From the NCBI RefSeq assembly GCF_949987515.2, contig NC_082694.2, positions 41,357,951 to 41,421,950 on the forward strand: 64,000 bases of DNA. Direction: 5' to 3'. Shown here piece after piece: positions 46,486 through 57,179 of the stretch; positions within the stretch are counted from its first letter, which is position 1; the number at the start of each line of letters is the position of its first letter. The notes beneath the pieces are model-generated. The model saw nothing but the letters and a program-made list of their open reading frames with translations, was not told the DNA's origin and made no database searches. A program made the translations under genes and the position numbers. The DNA comes from Delphinus delphis. Its lineage: Eukaryota; Chordata; Mammalia; Artiodactyla; Delphinidae.

Positions 46486-49257
46486 ACAAAATTTGTTTGA
46501 CTCTATGTTCCCAAGTAAAGCACATTTTGTGCAGGTGAGCAGGTAACCTTTTGAAGCAATGGTGACAAGTGAAATTGGGGCTTGTAGGATTGGCAGAAAT
46601 TGGACAGGTGGAAAAGAGAAAAGAAGGATGGAAGGGCATTTGAACCAGGGGAAGGGGGTGAACGAAGAAATGCACAAGGTGTTTTTGGAAACACCTGAAG
46701 TCGAAGATTTGTTCAGGGGAATGCAAGACAAGAGCAAAAAGCCAGTTTGAAGACCCATCCCTCCAATTTTAAATGGCCAGGAGTCGAGTTTCAATTCTGC
46801 CCTTTAGAGCAGGGAAAAGCCAAGGAAAACTTTTAAGGAGAGGGGAAGTTCCAAGCAGTGGCAATAATATAAGATTCTCCTGAGAAGTATGCGGAATGTA
46901 TTGGGGCTGGAAAAAAGACAGGAGGAGTGGAATGAAGAGGTTCCAGGGCTCCTGTTATTACTATAAGTGTCTCAAAGACTGAGAACTTCAAAGAAGCACT
47001 GACACCACTTTAACTTTGTCCCGTGCATGTTCTGTATCTATTAAAATCTGGTTCCATTTTCATTTATCTTTCTATTTTTACGAAAAGAAAAACAGAACTA
47101 CAAAACAGAGCCCCAGTTCTAACCAGTACACTTCAGACCCCCAGTGTTAATGGGTCAAGTCCCCGGAGGGCTCCACATTTAGAACAGACTGTTTGCACAT
47201 GTGAACAGGGCTCATACATTTTGTCCATGCCCCTGAAACAATTGATGTACTCCAGTATATGGTGTATGTTTTTTCTAATTACACCAGAAGAAAGCATTCT
47301 TTATGGAAATAAATGTGCTTTTTAAAAACACATTTCTGAAAAGCAGCAGGCAAGGCATTAATAACAAAGTGAAATGATAAACTGAATGGAAGTTTGAGAA
47401 AAATTCTATATTTGTATTATACAGGCATTGTTTTCATTCCTGGCACCTTATTTTTCATGTACATAAAGAGAACGCAAGCTACAGCAGGGTGAGACAAAGA
47501 TCAATGCTGAATGTATTACTTGGCACTGGTCAGATGCAGTTTAATAAGAAAAAAATTGATCCATTAAACTAAACCTAATTTTTGGCCGAAAATAGTTGAA
47601 ATCTCTTCTTTATATTGCTAGCTTCATAAAGACCTATAATATTTGGAAGAAACAACTCAAGGCTGAGTTTAATAAGATTAAATGTATTGCAAATATACTT
47701 AACAAGAATCTATCAAGTTGTTAATGATTGTTATTAATATCAAACAATTTTTGTATAGAATTCTTTATTAAAGCAATTGTAAAATAGAGCCACAGAAATG
47801 CAATATAAAAAGGTTTTCAGGTAATTTGTAACAGCTACAGTTGCAGAACTCAAATCTTAACGTACAAGATATAGTAATTTATTTTATCAATCAGTTTCTA
47901 ACACAAGCACAATTCAATTTGTAAAGTATTTAAGTTCTGGTCTTAGGCCTACGTAGCCAAGTTCAGAGGGACCACATCCACAGCAGGCAGTAGAGCCATT
48001 ACATGTCAGGAGATTATAAAGTAGAGGATTTGGTGTTATAAGACTCAGAATTAGTTTTGAAAAGGCAATGCTAGTTTCAAAGAAATTATTTTAATTCAGC
48101 CTCAGATCATTAAAAAAGCAGAAGTTTTAGTCTCAAATGTCATTGAATCATGGAACTTGAAAGATAGTAGGGAATTCATTGACTGGTTCCATCTGCCCAT
48201 CTACAGATACAGAAACTATAGCTACAGACTGAGTTTGTAAAATAATCTGCCAAGTCTGCATACACTGGAGGAATACTGAATGTTTTTATTCGTGAGATGA
48301 AAACTGCAGCTAATGAAAACTGAGACAACAGAAAAGTGAAATAGACACTTGTAGCCATAATTACGATATATCAACTGAAGAACACACGTACAGTAAATAC
48401 CTTTTTACCTAAATAATAAACTTTGGTTTGAATACTCTAATTCTATACTTTATTTATACGGATATTCACTATTACATTACAATAAATCCAGAAACACACA
48501 TACGCATACCCACATACACAGACACACACTCACCTATACACATTTTGCTCAGAAGTTAATCAGTATTTAAAATGGATCCATGAAAATTAGAATAATTTAA
48601 AGATCATGATTTATATAAGCGATTATACTAATAATTAAATGACTATTCCTAAAAATTGGGAAAGGAAAATCACGTTCTTGTATCTGTTCAAAAAGAAAAA
48701 AAACAGTCCCCTAAGGCCTGGGCACTGGGTGATGAGCTATGCCCTTTTACCTTCAGGGTACCAATTTAAATCTCCTCTGCATCAGAAAAGAGAAAATATT
48801 GTTTCCATTTTAATGGCTGTCCAGTGTTCTATGCAAAAATGGATAGGAGGTTTCAGTTCAGTTCTTAGTAGATAGATGCTTACATTATAGAATTGTCACC
48901 CAGGAGAAAAGACAAGGACTGAAAGATTATGGTGGAGAGGCACCCTCTCACCCTACGTACAGCTTATCCCGAGTGTGGGAAGGACACCTAGGGTGCTTAA
49001 GAATGCCTTTCAGTTCATGGGAGCTAACTGACTATACCTCATAATTACTGGATTTATTACAATTTGTAAAATCCAAACATTTGCATGTTCATATGTTTTT
49101 ACATACAGGGCACCAGCTTGCAGGATCAATGCTGGTGGTCAAATACTCTGATCATGAGGCCACAAGGCACTGAGAATACCTTTTTCTGAATTTTAGCTCC
49201 CGAATATTTTAACTGCAAAGTATGATATAAGAACTCTATTGATGATTAATTTGTATC
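46486..49257. other. Unassigned sequence
   Basis: 46.5-47.0 kb is purine-rich and may be a worn LINE in antisense; the 134-codon minus frame at 46390-46794 begins in the MIR and runs through it, so I do not treat it as a gene. 47.3-48.5 kb looks single-copy and possibly conserved. A CA-rich patch with many ACACAC words lies at 48490-48545. Confidence 0.4.
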
Positions 49258-49385
49258 TTAAGCATATCAATCACCTCTTGGTTGCCACGCTAATACTGAT
49301 TTAGAAAAATACACACTTCAGTTAAGCATATCAATCACCTCTTGGTTGCCACGCTAATACTGATTTAGAAAAATACACACTTCAG
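49258..49385 (+). repeat. Exact 64-bp tandem duplication
   Basis: The 64-bp unit beginning TTAAGCATATCAATCACCTC lies at 49258-49321 and again at 49322-49385 with no mismatch. Such identity in noncoding DNA means either a very recent event or an assembly artefact. Confidence 0.99.
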
Positions 49386-50031
49386 TTTATATTGATCTGT
49401 TGTTCTAATTCTTCATCAGAAGAGTCTAATATGGTTGCTTTTGCAATTTACTTTCAAAGTTATCCTTTTAGGAGATGAAGTAACCAAAAGATATTGAAAA
49501 TCCAAAGTAAATTACATCACACCAGTTAAACTTCCCTGAAGGAATGGATACACCCCTGTAATCTGCTCAGCACACAGCTAATAGGCAGGGGATTCAGCTC
49601 TGTCTTAATCTTCACTAAACTATGACTCTCTTCTTGGCACAAAACATTTGTCTTCAGGACATCTATCAAATATTTAGTGTATCTTCTAACACAGTTAAAT
49701 TTCCTATTAAATTACAATCTGATTATGAATCAGAACTTTAAAATGTACACACAATCCAATATTATGTTGTGATACTTATCAAAGCACACCAAAAAGGGAT
49801 GCTCTGGAAAATATGGTGCCTCATTTTTAAAGCTCTGAACATGTAATTTAAAAATTTTTTTAATCCCTGGTTTCTTGAAACTGGTTTACTTATAGAAGTT
49901 GAGTTTATATATAATTTGCTAATGGAGAAAGGGCCTAAACATACACCCCTAAATGAAACTAGAACTTGAATACTGCCATAGGAGAATACACAACAATTGT
50001 CATCCAAAACAAAGTGAAACTGAATCATAGC

Positions 50032-50034
<3 letters not shown>
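49386..50034. other. Unassigned AT-rich sequence
   Basis: No gene; the 112-codon minus frame at 49762-50100 is driven by the microsatellite. Confidence 0.4.

Positions 50035-50090
<56 letters not shown>
50035..50090. repeat. (AT)23 microsatellite with AC tail
   Basis: Forty-six bases of pure AT followed by ACACACATAC. Likely unstable and polymorphic. Confidence 0.98.
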
Positions 50091-52365
50091 ATTCACACAC
50101 ACATACAAATCTTGCATGAAGACAGATGGATCAAATATGCATATATTTAATGCCTTTAATACCATAAAAGGAATGTTAGACAAGGAGGTACCAGATGATA
50201 AAGACTACTAAAATTTTTCAAATTAACTAAATTTAACTAAATATAATCTCTAGAGTAAAAATAACACCAGAATAGGAAAAAGCTTACTTTACTGGGTCTC
50301 CTATCCTTCAATGTCATCTAGAGAAAAAAAAAAATTGCATGTAAAACTGTAAAAAGTAGAGTATCTAGAAGTAATCAATGTTTCAGAATTCATTGAACTT
50401 TGAAAAGGAAATTAATATAAGAGAGCTCAACACTAAGAAAAATACAATCATAAGAGAAGAGATCTAAAGGAATCAAGCATGGTGAAGGAGCTTTAAAAGG
50501 GAAGCAAGTTTTGGAAATTTCTGTAAAGCTATAGGTTATACCAGGGAACTCGTGGGAGGGCTGAATGGCAGTTTAGTGCATGGTTCAACAAGGAAAGAAA
50601 TGTAAGAGAGGAAAGCAAAAAGGAATATTATTAACCATCTCATAAGATCATTTTCTTCCTTTCCATTAATATGAGTTGCTGTCAACCAACATGTGTCTGT
50701 ATTCCTTTAAAAATTTGTAACAAACCTATAGAACAAATCTATAACCACATGTCGTCTGCCATATGTTTACTGCTGTTAGTGTACAATTGTTTTTAACTCA
50801 CAATATCTAAATCCTGAAGCTAGAAATAGAATCTAGGTCTTTTGATTTTTAGTTTACCTTAAAAGTTAACGTTAAATGCTGTTTTCTATGAGGTTTCCTA
50901 ATAATAAGCAGTCAGTTTCCAGTTAATCAGGATAATGGGGAGACAGAGGTCATAGATCACCAAAATTATGACTAAGACGAAGCATAAAGATATATTTTAA
51001 ATGGAGTCAATGTAAACTTACTTGGTTAAAATTTCATCCAGTTGGCTAATTTAATTATGATGCACGTAGACAATGAAATACATGCAACTGTTTTGTAAAA
51101 GATGAGGTTGATATATTTATATATGTATATATATGTATGTATATATGATTGATTGTATAAATAAATGTATATACATTTATTGGAATATAGAGGCAGAAAT
51201 ACATTGTAATTCATCTGAAAATTGTGTGTGTGCACATAAAACCTGACTTCATTTTTACATCTGCAAGGATGTACACCAAAACAGAGTGATTGCCAAAAAA
51301 ATAGGTTCAGTATCAGGAGAGTCTAATCTGCTCTTGTTTTTGCTAGCTAGTTCCTCCTGCAGATCAGGGCTCTCTGTTCCTCCTCCCAAAACACTCTCAC
51401 TTCAATGTCACAAACCCTGGCTCCAACACATCAGCATATTTTCATCCACTTGTTAAACATGAATCCCAGGGTGCTGTTTGCTTCAGGCTAACCTACCAGA
51501 ATGTTCACCAAAGTTACCTTCCATTCTGAAACCATCAAACAAACACTTTGCCTTCTCAGCCCAGATTCCGGCATTCCCTATGCCCCATTCTGAGTGAAAA
51601 GAGCCTAGCATATCTTTGTCAAGATCACTATGAGGGAGTGCCCTTTCATGGCTTTAGGGCTTTATCTCTTTTATTTGAAGAACTTAATCAAGCCTCAAAA
51701 AAATTCATTTATATTTTCTTAAAATTTTTTCCTTGAAACTATAATGCAAATTGCTTAATATGTTCCTTTTTGTCTAACTGTTTGACTATTTCAAGATTTA
51801 TTTTTCTTGAATGTTAAGCATTATCCTGTTTACGTTAGGCTGACAACATTTTAAGTGCTTGGCTACTCATCTGATGGGTAAGTGGCATACACATTCGCCC
51901 GTAGCAGGAAACATTTTGTGAAATTTATGAGTTAATACATATTTCTAAACAGTAAATGTCTTCTAATATCTAGGGAGTTTGTTTTGAATCGATTTATAGT
52001 GGTTCTATTTCATGTTTAATCACAGTAAATTTGCAAATTGATTAAACATTAATTAATTATATTTAGTTTTTAGCTATTGCCTCTGTTGCACCACTAGCTA
52101 GTACAGTGTCACATAACTAAATTGAGTAGATAGATAGTACAAATGCATGAGGAAAGGCATTTACTGGGGTGTTGATACTCTTTCATTTTGTAGAGTCACC
52201 ATCCCACCCCGTCAGTCCTTTCTGATTCTTCCCCACTGAGAAAATGGGAAAGAATGAGAGAAACAGAGAGAGGAGAGAGAGAGTTTTTTTATTCTTTGGT
52301 TTGGGTGTATATTTGCTTCATCTAGGACATTGTTAATTAAGCTGCTCAAAATGTTTGCAAAAGAT
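50091..52365. other. Unassigned AT-rich sequence
   Basis: No gene. A TATATGTA-rich patch lies at 51110-51180. The 62-codon frame at 51548-51736 and 69-codon minus frame at 51026-51235 are not recognised. TSD of the LTR begins at 52366. Confidence 0.4.
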
Positions 52366-52438
52366 ATACTTGTAAGGCCAGCTGGCCCGAGGCAGGGGAA
52401 CACGATCAGATTCACAGGTTGCATCAGACAGAAATTCT

Positions 52439-52514
52439 CCGGACCACCCAGTTCCAGAAACTGCCCTGGAGACATTCCGGACCACCCAGTTCCAGGAACT
52501 GACCTGGGGACTTT
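52439..52514 (+). repeat. 38-bp tandem duplication in LTR U3
   Basis: CCGGACCACCCAGTTCCAG begins at 52439 and again at 52477, with unit length 38 and a few mismatches (AAACTGCCCTGG versus GAACTGACCTGG). Duplicated U3 segments are common in retroviral enhancers. Confidence 0.9.
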
Positions 52515-52640
52515 GAACCCAGCCCAGCCTTCCCGCCTTTCGAGGGGCGGGACCAACGGTCCCCCAGGATACCCGAAAAGACCACCAAATAAGGAATACC
52601 CTGCGCCCTCCCAGATTCACCACACCCCTTTCCCTTCTTC

Positions 52641-52650
52641 CCCTATAAAA
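52641..52650 (+). promoter_or_regulatory. LTR core promoter TATA box
   Basis: CCCTATAAAA sits in the expected position, about 85-90 bases upstream of AATAAA. Transcription would start roughly 25-30 bases downstream, near a CCCGGGTGCG-type R start. Activity is inferred only. Confidence 0.75.
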
Positions 52651-52730
52651 TCTTGCCCAACCCTCGCCCGGGTGCGACTTCTCTGGCCCCTTTCTCTCGG
52701 ACCAGTGAACCTCGCCCGGGAGCGCTCCCT

Positions 52731-52736
52731 AATAAA
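52731..52736 (+). promoter_or_regulatory. LTR polyadenylation signal
   Basis: AATAAA in R, followed by TG/T-rich downstream sequence (TCTGTTTCGTGG). Together with the TATA box it fixes the sense of the LTR. Confidence 0.85.
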
Positions 52737-52798
52737 GCTCACTTGAAGCTTTCCTCTGTTTCGTGGTGCCGTTTGTTAAGATCCGACCTTACAATACT

Positions 52799-53863
52799 AT
52801 TTTACTTAACTAGTAATTATTTTACTTAATTTGTCTTTCCCTCAATCACCGAAAACAGATTTAAAGAATGTCAATGGTAAAAATGGAAATAGGATATTGA
52901 AACGCTAAGTGTAGACAAAGTCTTAGCAGGGATTCCTCCGGGTCTAGAAGTGTATGTGGAGTGTTTTCAGGATTATTTTACCTGTGCTGACCCAGCACTT
53001 TGGGGAGAAGTCTAGTCCCTAAAATTAACTGTATTCAAAATGACTAAGAATAAGTATATATTAACAACTATGATGTTTAATCAGTAATACCACTCAATTT
53101 GATCATTTTAATATAGATTACATATAAATCTGCATTTCAATTACTGAAACATACAGCTATCCTTAGGCCTACAGGATTTTACATGTAATTTTTTGCACAT
53201 ATGTATAGATAACACCTGTGGTGTTGTGAGCACCTATAAAGTTGTCTTTACAATATTTACGATCTTACTTTGCATAGTCATACCACACGGCCTATGTATT
53301 TAAAAATGTTAGAAATAAAAATTACTGCCTTATATTCCTGAGTGGAATAAAAAGTACGTAAAGGGAAAAAAGGAACATTGGATCCACATGTTCCTTTGAA
53401 GCCCTCACAGAATGAAAAATTAAATGGAATATAACAAAGAGATCAAATGGGAAAAGCAAGGGGAAACAGAGGAAACTAGGTTATAAATTCCTCCAGAGAA
53501 TTATCCTTATTTTTTAGTTCTTTTGTAACTACCCTCAACACCTACATTGCTGTTTAACATATGGTGGGCTCTCGCTAAATATAGCTGACTTGCTGGGAAG
53601 ATAGAGCAGTAAGTGTATCCCTTAAGGAGAGAGGAAAGGAATGTCTGGGCAAGATGCAAAGTTATCATTATTCACTCTCCATATTACCTAATTCATATTT
53701 TCACCTCCCGTATCACTGATGACATTTTATTGGTTTTCATTTTTTATACCCCCAAATTAATACCTTAATCATTAAGAGAGGCATATTCTTTCCAACATGA
53801 ACATGCCTAAGTTTCCAAAAGAAAACTTTCTCAGGATCCTACGCAAACACAAAGGACCAAAAT
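52799..53863. other. Unassigned AT-rich sequence, possible L2 piece
   Basis: Mostly single-copy-like. 53500-53595 (ACCCTCAACACCTACATTGC, CATATGGTGGGCTCTCGCTA) resembles the sense L2 3' end weakly. No gene. Confidence 0.35.
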
Positions 53864-53877
53864 AAAACAAAACTACA

Positions 53878-54098
53878 GGGCTTCCCTGGTGGCGCAGTGG
53901 TTGAGAGTCTGCCTGCCGATGCTGGGGACGCGGGTCCGTGCCCCGGTCCGGGAAGATCCCACATGCCGCGGAGCGGCTGGGCCCGTGAGCCATGGCCGCT
54001 GAGCCTGCGCGTCCGGAGCCTGTGTTCCGCAACAGGAGAGGCCACAACAGTGAGAGGCCTGCGTACAGCAGAAAAACAAACAAACAACAACAACAAAA
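53878..54098 (+). mobile_element. Short CHR-type SINE with perfect 14-bp TSD
   Basis: Starts GGGCTTCCCTGGTGGCGCAG and ends in a CAA-rich tail. The perfect 14-bp duplication AAAACAAAACTACA flanks it (53864-53877 and 54099-54112). Confidence 0.97.
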
Positions 54099-54270
54099 AA
54101 AACAAAACTACAATATAAACATAACGTACAAAAATGTTATGTCTGGTGACACTGGCCTTAAAAACAAATGCTTTTACTATATTGGATTTTAGACATTCCT
54201 ATAGTCTACAGGCTGAAATAGAAAAGGTCCAATTTCAAAATACTAAAACGAGCTACCTGTCCACCCTTTT

Positions 54271-54440
54271 TTTTTTTTTTTTTTTGCGGTACGCGGGCCT
54301 CCCACTGCTGTGGCCTCTCCCACCGCGGAGCACAGGCTCCGGACGTGCAGGCCCAGCGACCATGGCTCACGGGCCCAGCCGCGACCCGTGTCCCCTGCAT
54401 GGGCAGGTGGACTCTCAACCACTGCGCCACCAGGGAAGCC
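54271..54440 (-). mobile_element. Short CHR-type SINE with internal deletion removing part of B box
   Basis: Reverse-complement short form. GGGCCCAGCCGCGACCCGTG joins two parts that are about 39 bases apart in the other copies; the missing bases include part of the plus-strand GGGCACGAACC, the Pol III B-box of the tRNA-like head. Flanked by CCACCCTT (54261-54268 and 54441-54448). Overlapping frames on both strands (116-144 codons) are SINE plus flank. Confidence 0.94.
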
Positions 54441-54448
54441 CCACCCTT

Positions 54449-55034
54449 CTTTTCTCTCTTTGCAATCAGAATTGCAGAATTCTCAATGAAGGAATTAAGA
54501 TTATATTTCCCAGCCTTGGAAATAGAAGATACTCTCTTCTTAAAGGGAACACACATATCAAAAGTTGAGGCTCGAGTATTCAGACAACAGAAAAACCATT
54601 CACCAGAATATGTGGCCTTAAAGACAGTTAAAAATACGCATCTCTTTTTTCCTATGACTATTTCCTGTTGTTCTTCTAGGAAGGTAGGAAAGTGAACCTG
54701 TCAACCTAGTTTGGCAACCAAAGACCATAGGAGAAATTATCCTTCAGGGAAACAGTCCTAATACAATTTTTCTTAAAAAGTAATCAGCTCCAAAATTCAA
54801 AATTGCAAAATATTCTGAATTTGTGGAAACATAAAAAATTTTTAATTCAGAGAAGTAAGCTTGTGTTTACTTTCATTACCATAGAGGGCATAATATTTCA
54901 GAGGTGACATCTCCATTACCAACAGTTACTGTAACAAGGTTTGTAAAAGCATGGAAAAAGAATTTTTTTTAATTCATGAAAAAAGAACATTGTTATATAT
55001 AATTAAGAAGCAAAGTCATTTAGGAGACAGTCCA
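54449..55034. other. Unassigned sequence
   Basis: No gene. AT-rich, single-copy-like. Confidence 0.4.
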
Positions 55035-55165
55035 GTCCAGTACAATAAGGCTGTGGGTTTGAATCTCACCTGTGCCATTTGCTAATTATGTGACCATGGG
55101 CAAGTCATGTAACTTCTCTGAAACACAATTCAGTAAAATTGGATTATTACTATAAGAAAAAATAC
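55035..55165 (+). mobile_element. MIR SINE
   Basis: GTGGGTTTGAATCTCACCTG, TGCCATTTGCTAATTATGTG, ACCATGGGCAAGTCATGTAA and CTTCTCTGAAACACAATTC are the sense MIR core. Confidence 0.85.
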
Positions 55166-55289
55166 AGCTACCTAGAGTTTCTATTTCAGATCTGTTCAGT
55201 GGAGAAAGTTAGTCCTTGCGATTCAAGTTATTTCTTAGCCCAATGCCATAAATATTCTTAAAGTAGAAATATATGCAGGGAATTTCAAA

Positions 55290-55560
55290 GAACAAACGTC
55301 AAGCACTTTTGGTGCATAAGACCATATCTATGTGTGTATGAATATGTTAAATATACATCAAAACTCTCCCAAAGTCTACATAAGAAATCATTGGTAGTAT
55401 TTCTCTCTGGGAAGTGAGACTGGGAGTTTTAAGGGGGAAGAGCTCAGGAAGGGAGATTTTAACTTTCACTTTATTCCCTCCTGTAATGTTTAAGCCTTTA
55501 ACAATGTACATATATTCTTACACAATTCAAAAAATAATTTGGAAGACAAACGAATTATCT
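55290..55560 (+). mobile_element. Old L1 3' UTR fragment
   Basis: GTATTTCTCTCTGGGAAGTG, GAGACTGGGAGTTTTAAGGG, TTTCACTTTATTCCCTCCTG and TAATGTTTAAGCCTTTAACA are the 3' end of an old L1 3' UTR in sense, 5' truncated. Confidence 0.6.
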
Positions 55561-56152
55561 CAAACATCAGCAAGAGGTAATATATCTTTTTCAGTATATG
55601 AAAGCAATTAATCCATGCTCCTTTTCTTACAAAGACTAAATGATCTATGAAACTTAAAAGTATAAAAATTACCAAAAATAATTTATTTCTAACAGGAGAT
55701 TCAAATGGCAATAAATGATTTTTTAACAATGCCTTGTAGGTACGTGATGCCTTTGGGCTAATGACTAACATTTGTATTGCAAATAGTACAAAATATCCTC
55801 GACATATGGTCCTTAAGATGTAATCAACCACTATTACTATTACCACCACCATTTTCATAATGATGACGACTATAAACACCTTAGAAAAAAATGGAAACAC
55901 TTTCAGGACAGGGAACAGGTTCATTCTTATGTGTCCTCATATCTCCGTTGCATATACCACAATGCTTAGCACAGGACAGATTTTTAATAATTAGTTGTGG
56001 ACTAACTAAACAAATGAATAAATTTAAAACTGAATGAATAAATGACACAGAAGCATACCAATTCAATACTTGCTCCAAACTCTTAGTGACCATACTGGAG
56101 ATGGTCCACTCTTTCATCCTCAGCTCCATCTTGCTTAGAGAACCTGCTTCTT
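55561..56152. other. Unassigned AT-rich sequence
   Basis: No gene. The 144-codon minus frame at 55490-55924 starts in single-copy DNA and ends in the L1 fragment; it has no recognisable domain. Confidence 0.4.
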
Positions 56153-56166
56153 AAGAGTAAATCTTT

Positions 56167-56310
56167 GGGCTTCCCTGGTGGCGCAGTGGTTGAGAGTCCG
56201 CCTGCTGATGCAGGGGACACGGGTTCGTGCTCCGGTCCAGGAAGATCCCACATGCTGCGGAGCGGCTGGGCCCGTGAGCCGTGGCTGCTGAGCCTGCGCA
56301 TCCGGAGCCA
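56167..56310 (+). mobile_element. 3'-truncated short CHR-type SINE with perfect TSD
   Basis: Starts GGGCTTCCCTGGTGGCGCAG but stops at TCCGGAGCC, about 50 bases before the usual 3' end, with only about two A bases. A perfect 13-bp duplication AAGAGTAAATCTT flanks it (56153-56165 and 56312-56324), so the shortness arose at insertion, not by later loss. Confidence 0.95.
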
Positions 56311-56324
56311 AAAGAGTAAATCTT

Positions 56325-57179
56325 CTCTGCTAACTGGCCAGGGGCTCCTGCCTTTACTCTAGGTTGATGGGACCAGAGGTGGAGACTGACATGAACTAAG
56401 CTCCTAGCTTATTTGTCATTTGCCTCTTTCTATTGGACACTTGAACAAGAAAGGTGAATTTGGGTCATGTGAAAATGGAGGAACAAAAGTCAGTATCCAG
56501 AGGTAGAGAGGAACATATCTAAAACTCAAGAGAAAAGAGATGAGTCCCCTCATGAGGCTCAACTACAATTAGCCTGGGTTTTCTGAGCCACCACCATATT
56601 CTTCCAAAAATTAATCTTTTCAAACTTTATTTATTTTAAATGAGTTTCTGTTCCATGCAAATAAGCATTGAGACTCCCCGTACAACAACTACCTATAGAA
56701 TTTTGACTACATGTTCTTGCTTCTCCCACTATTAATACAGATGAATGATAAATATCTATATCTAAAGCCAATCCCTCTACTTGTGCACTGGATCACATTC
56801 CTTCTCGCCGACTCTGGGAAATGTAATCCAGCAATTCATCCCTTTCCTGACTACATCAACAATTTTTAGCTATCTACTGGATTAATCTTTTCAGGATGTA
56901 CAAAGTAGCTTTTATTTTCTCTCATCTTAAAACAAAGCAAAACCTCTGTTGAGCCAGTGGTGTGATAGAGCTGGCTCATGCCAGCTTTCAAGAGCCCACT
57001 GTGCACATCTGTTCTCAACTCTTTATTCAGCGAAATCAGCCATGACTGGGGGGTATTTACACTACTGAAGTTGGCAAAAGCTACAAATCAAACTTGTTTT
57101 TTTCCCAGAGAACCTACCAGCATACCACTTTCTTGACCACATGATCTTCACCAAGTATCATCCGTTGTCTTTGCTACCC
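56325..57179. other. Unassigned sequence
   Basis: No gene or named repeat. Single-copy-like. Confidence 0.4.

Larger units (their letters stand above)
52371..52793 (+). mobile_element. Solo retroviral LTR (gammaretrovirus-like, ERV1 type)
   Basis: The LTR starts TGTAAGG and ends CCTTACA, so its ends are exact 7-bp inverted repeats. It is flanked by a perfect 5-bp duplication ATACT (52366-52370 and 52794-52798). U3 is followed by a TATA box CTATAAAATC near 52643, R by AATAAA at 52731-52736 and U5 by TTTCGTGGTGCCG and the terminal CA. It has about twenty CpGs in an otherwise AT-rich neighbourhood, suggesting little decay. No primer-binding site or viral coding sequence follows, so this is a solo LTR left by recombination between two LTRs. 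Frames of 96-144 codons crossing it are not viral genes. The closest family cannot be named from sequence alone; gammaretroviral ERVs of toothed whales are known. Confidence 0.93.

Noticed and set aside
46390..46794. 134-codon minus-strand frame
   Set aside because: Starts in an antisense MIR and continues through purine-rich DNA; several overlapping frames on both strands in the same place indicate composition rather than coding.
52330..52746. 138-codon plus frame and overlapping minus frames over the LTR
   Set aside because: They begin outside or run through U3 and R noncoding sequence. A solo LTR has no gag, pol or env.
54134..54568. 144-codon plus frame and 116-codon minus frame
   Set aside because: Both are mostly translations of a SINE plus flanks; the same peptides recur at every SINE copy in the window.
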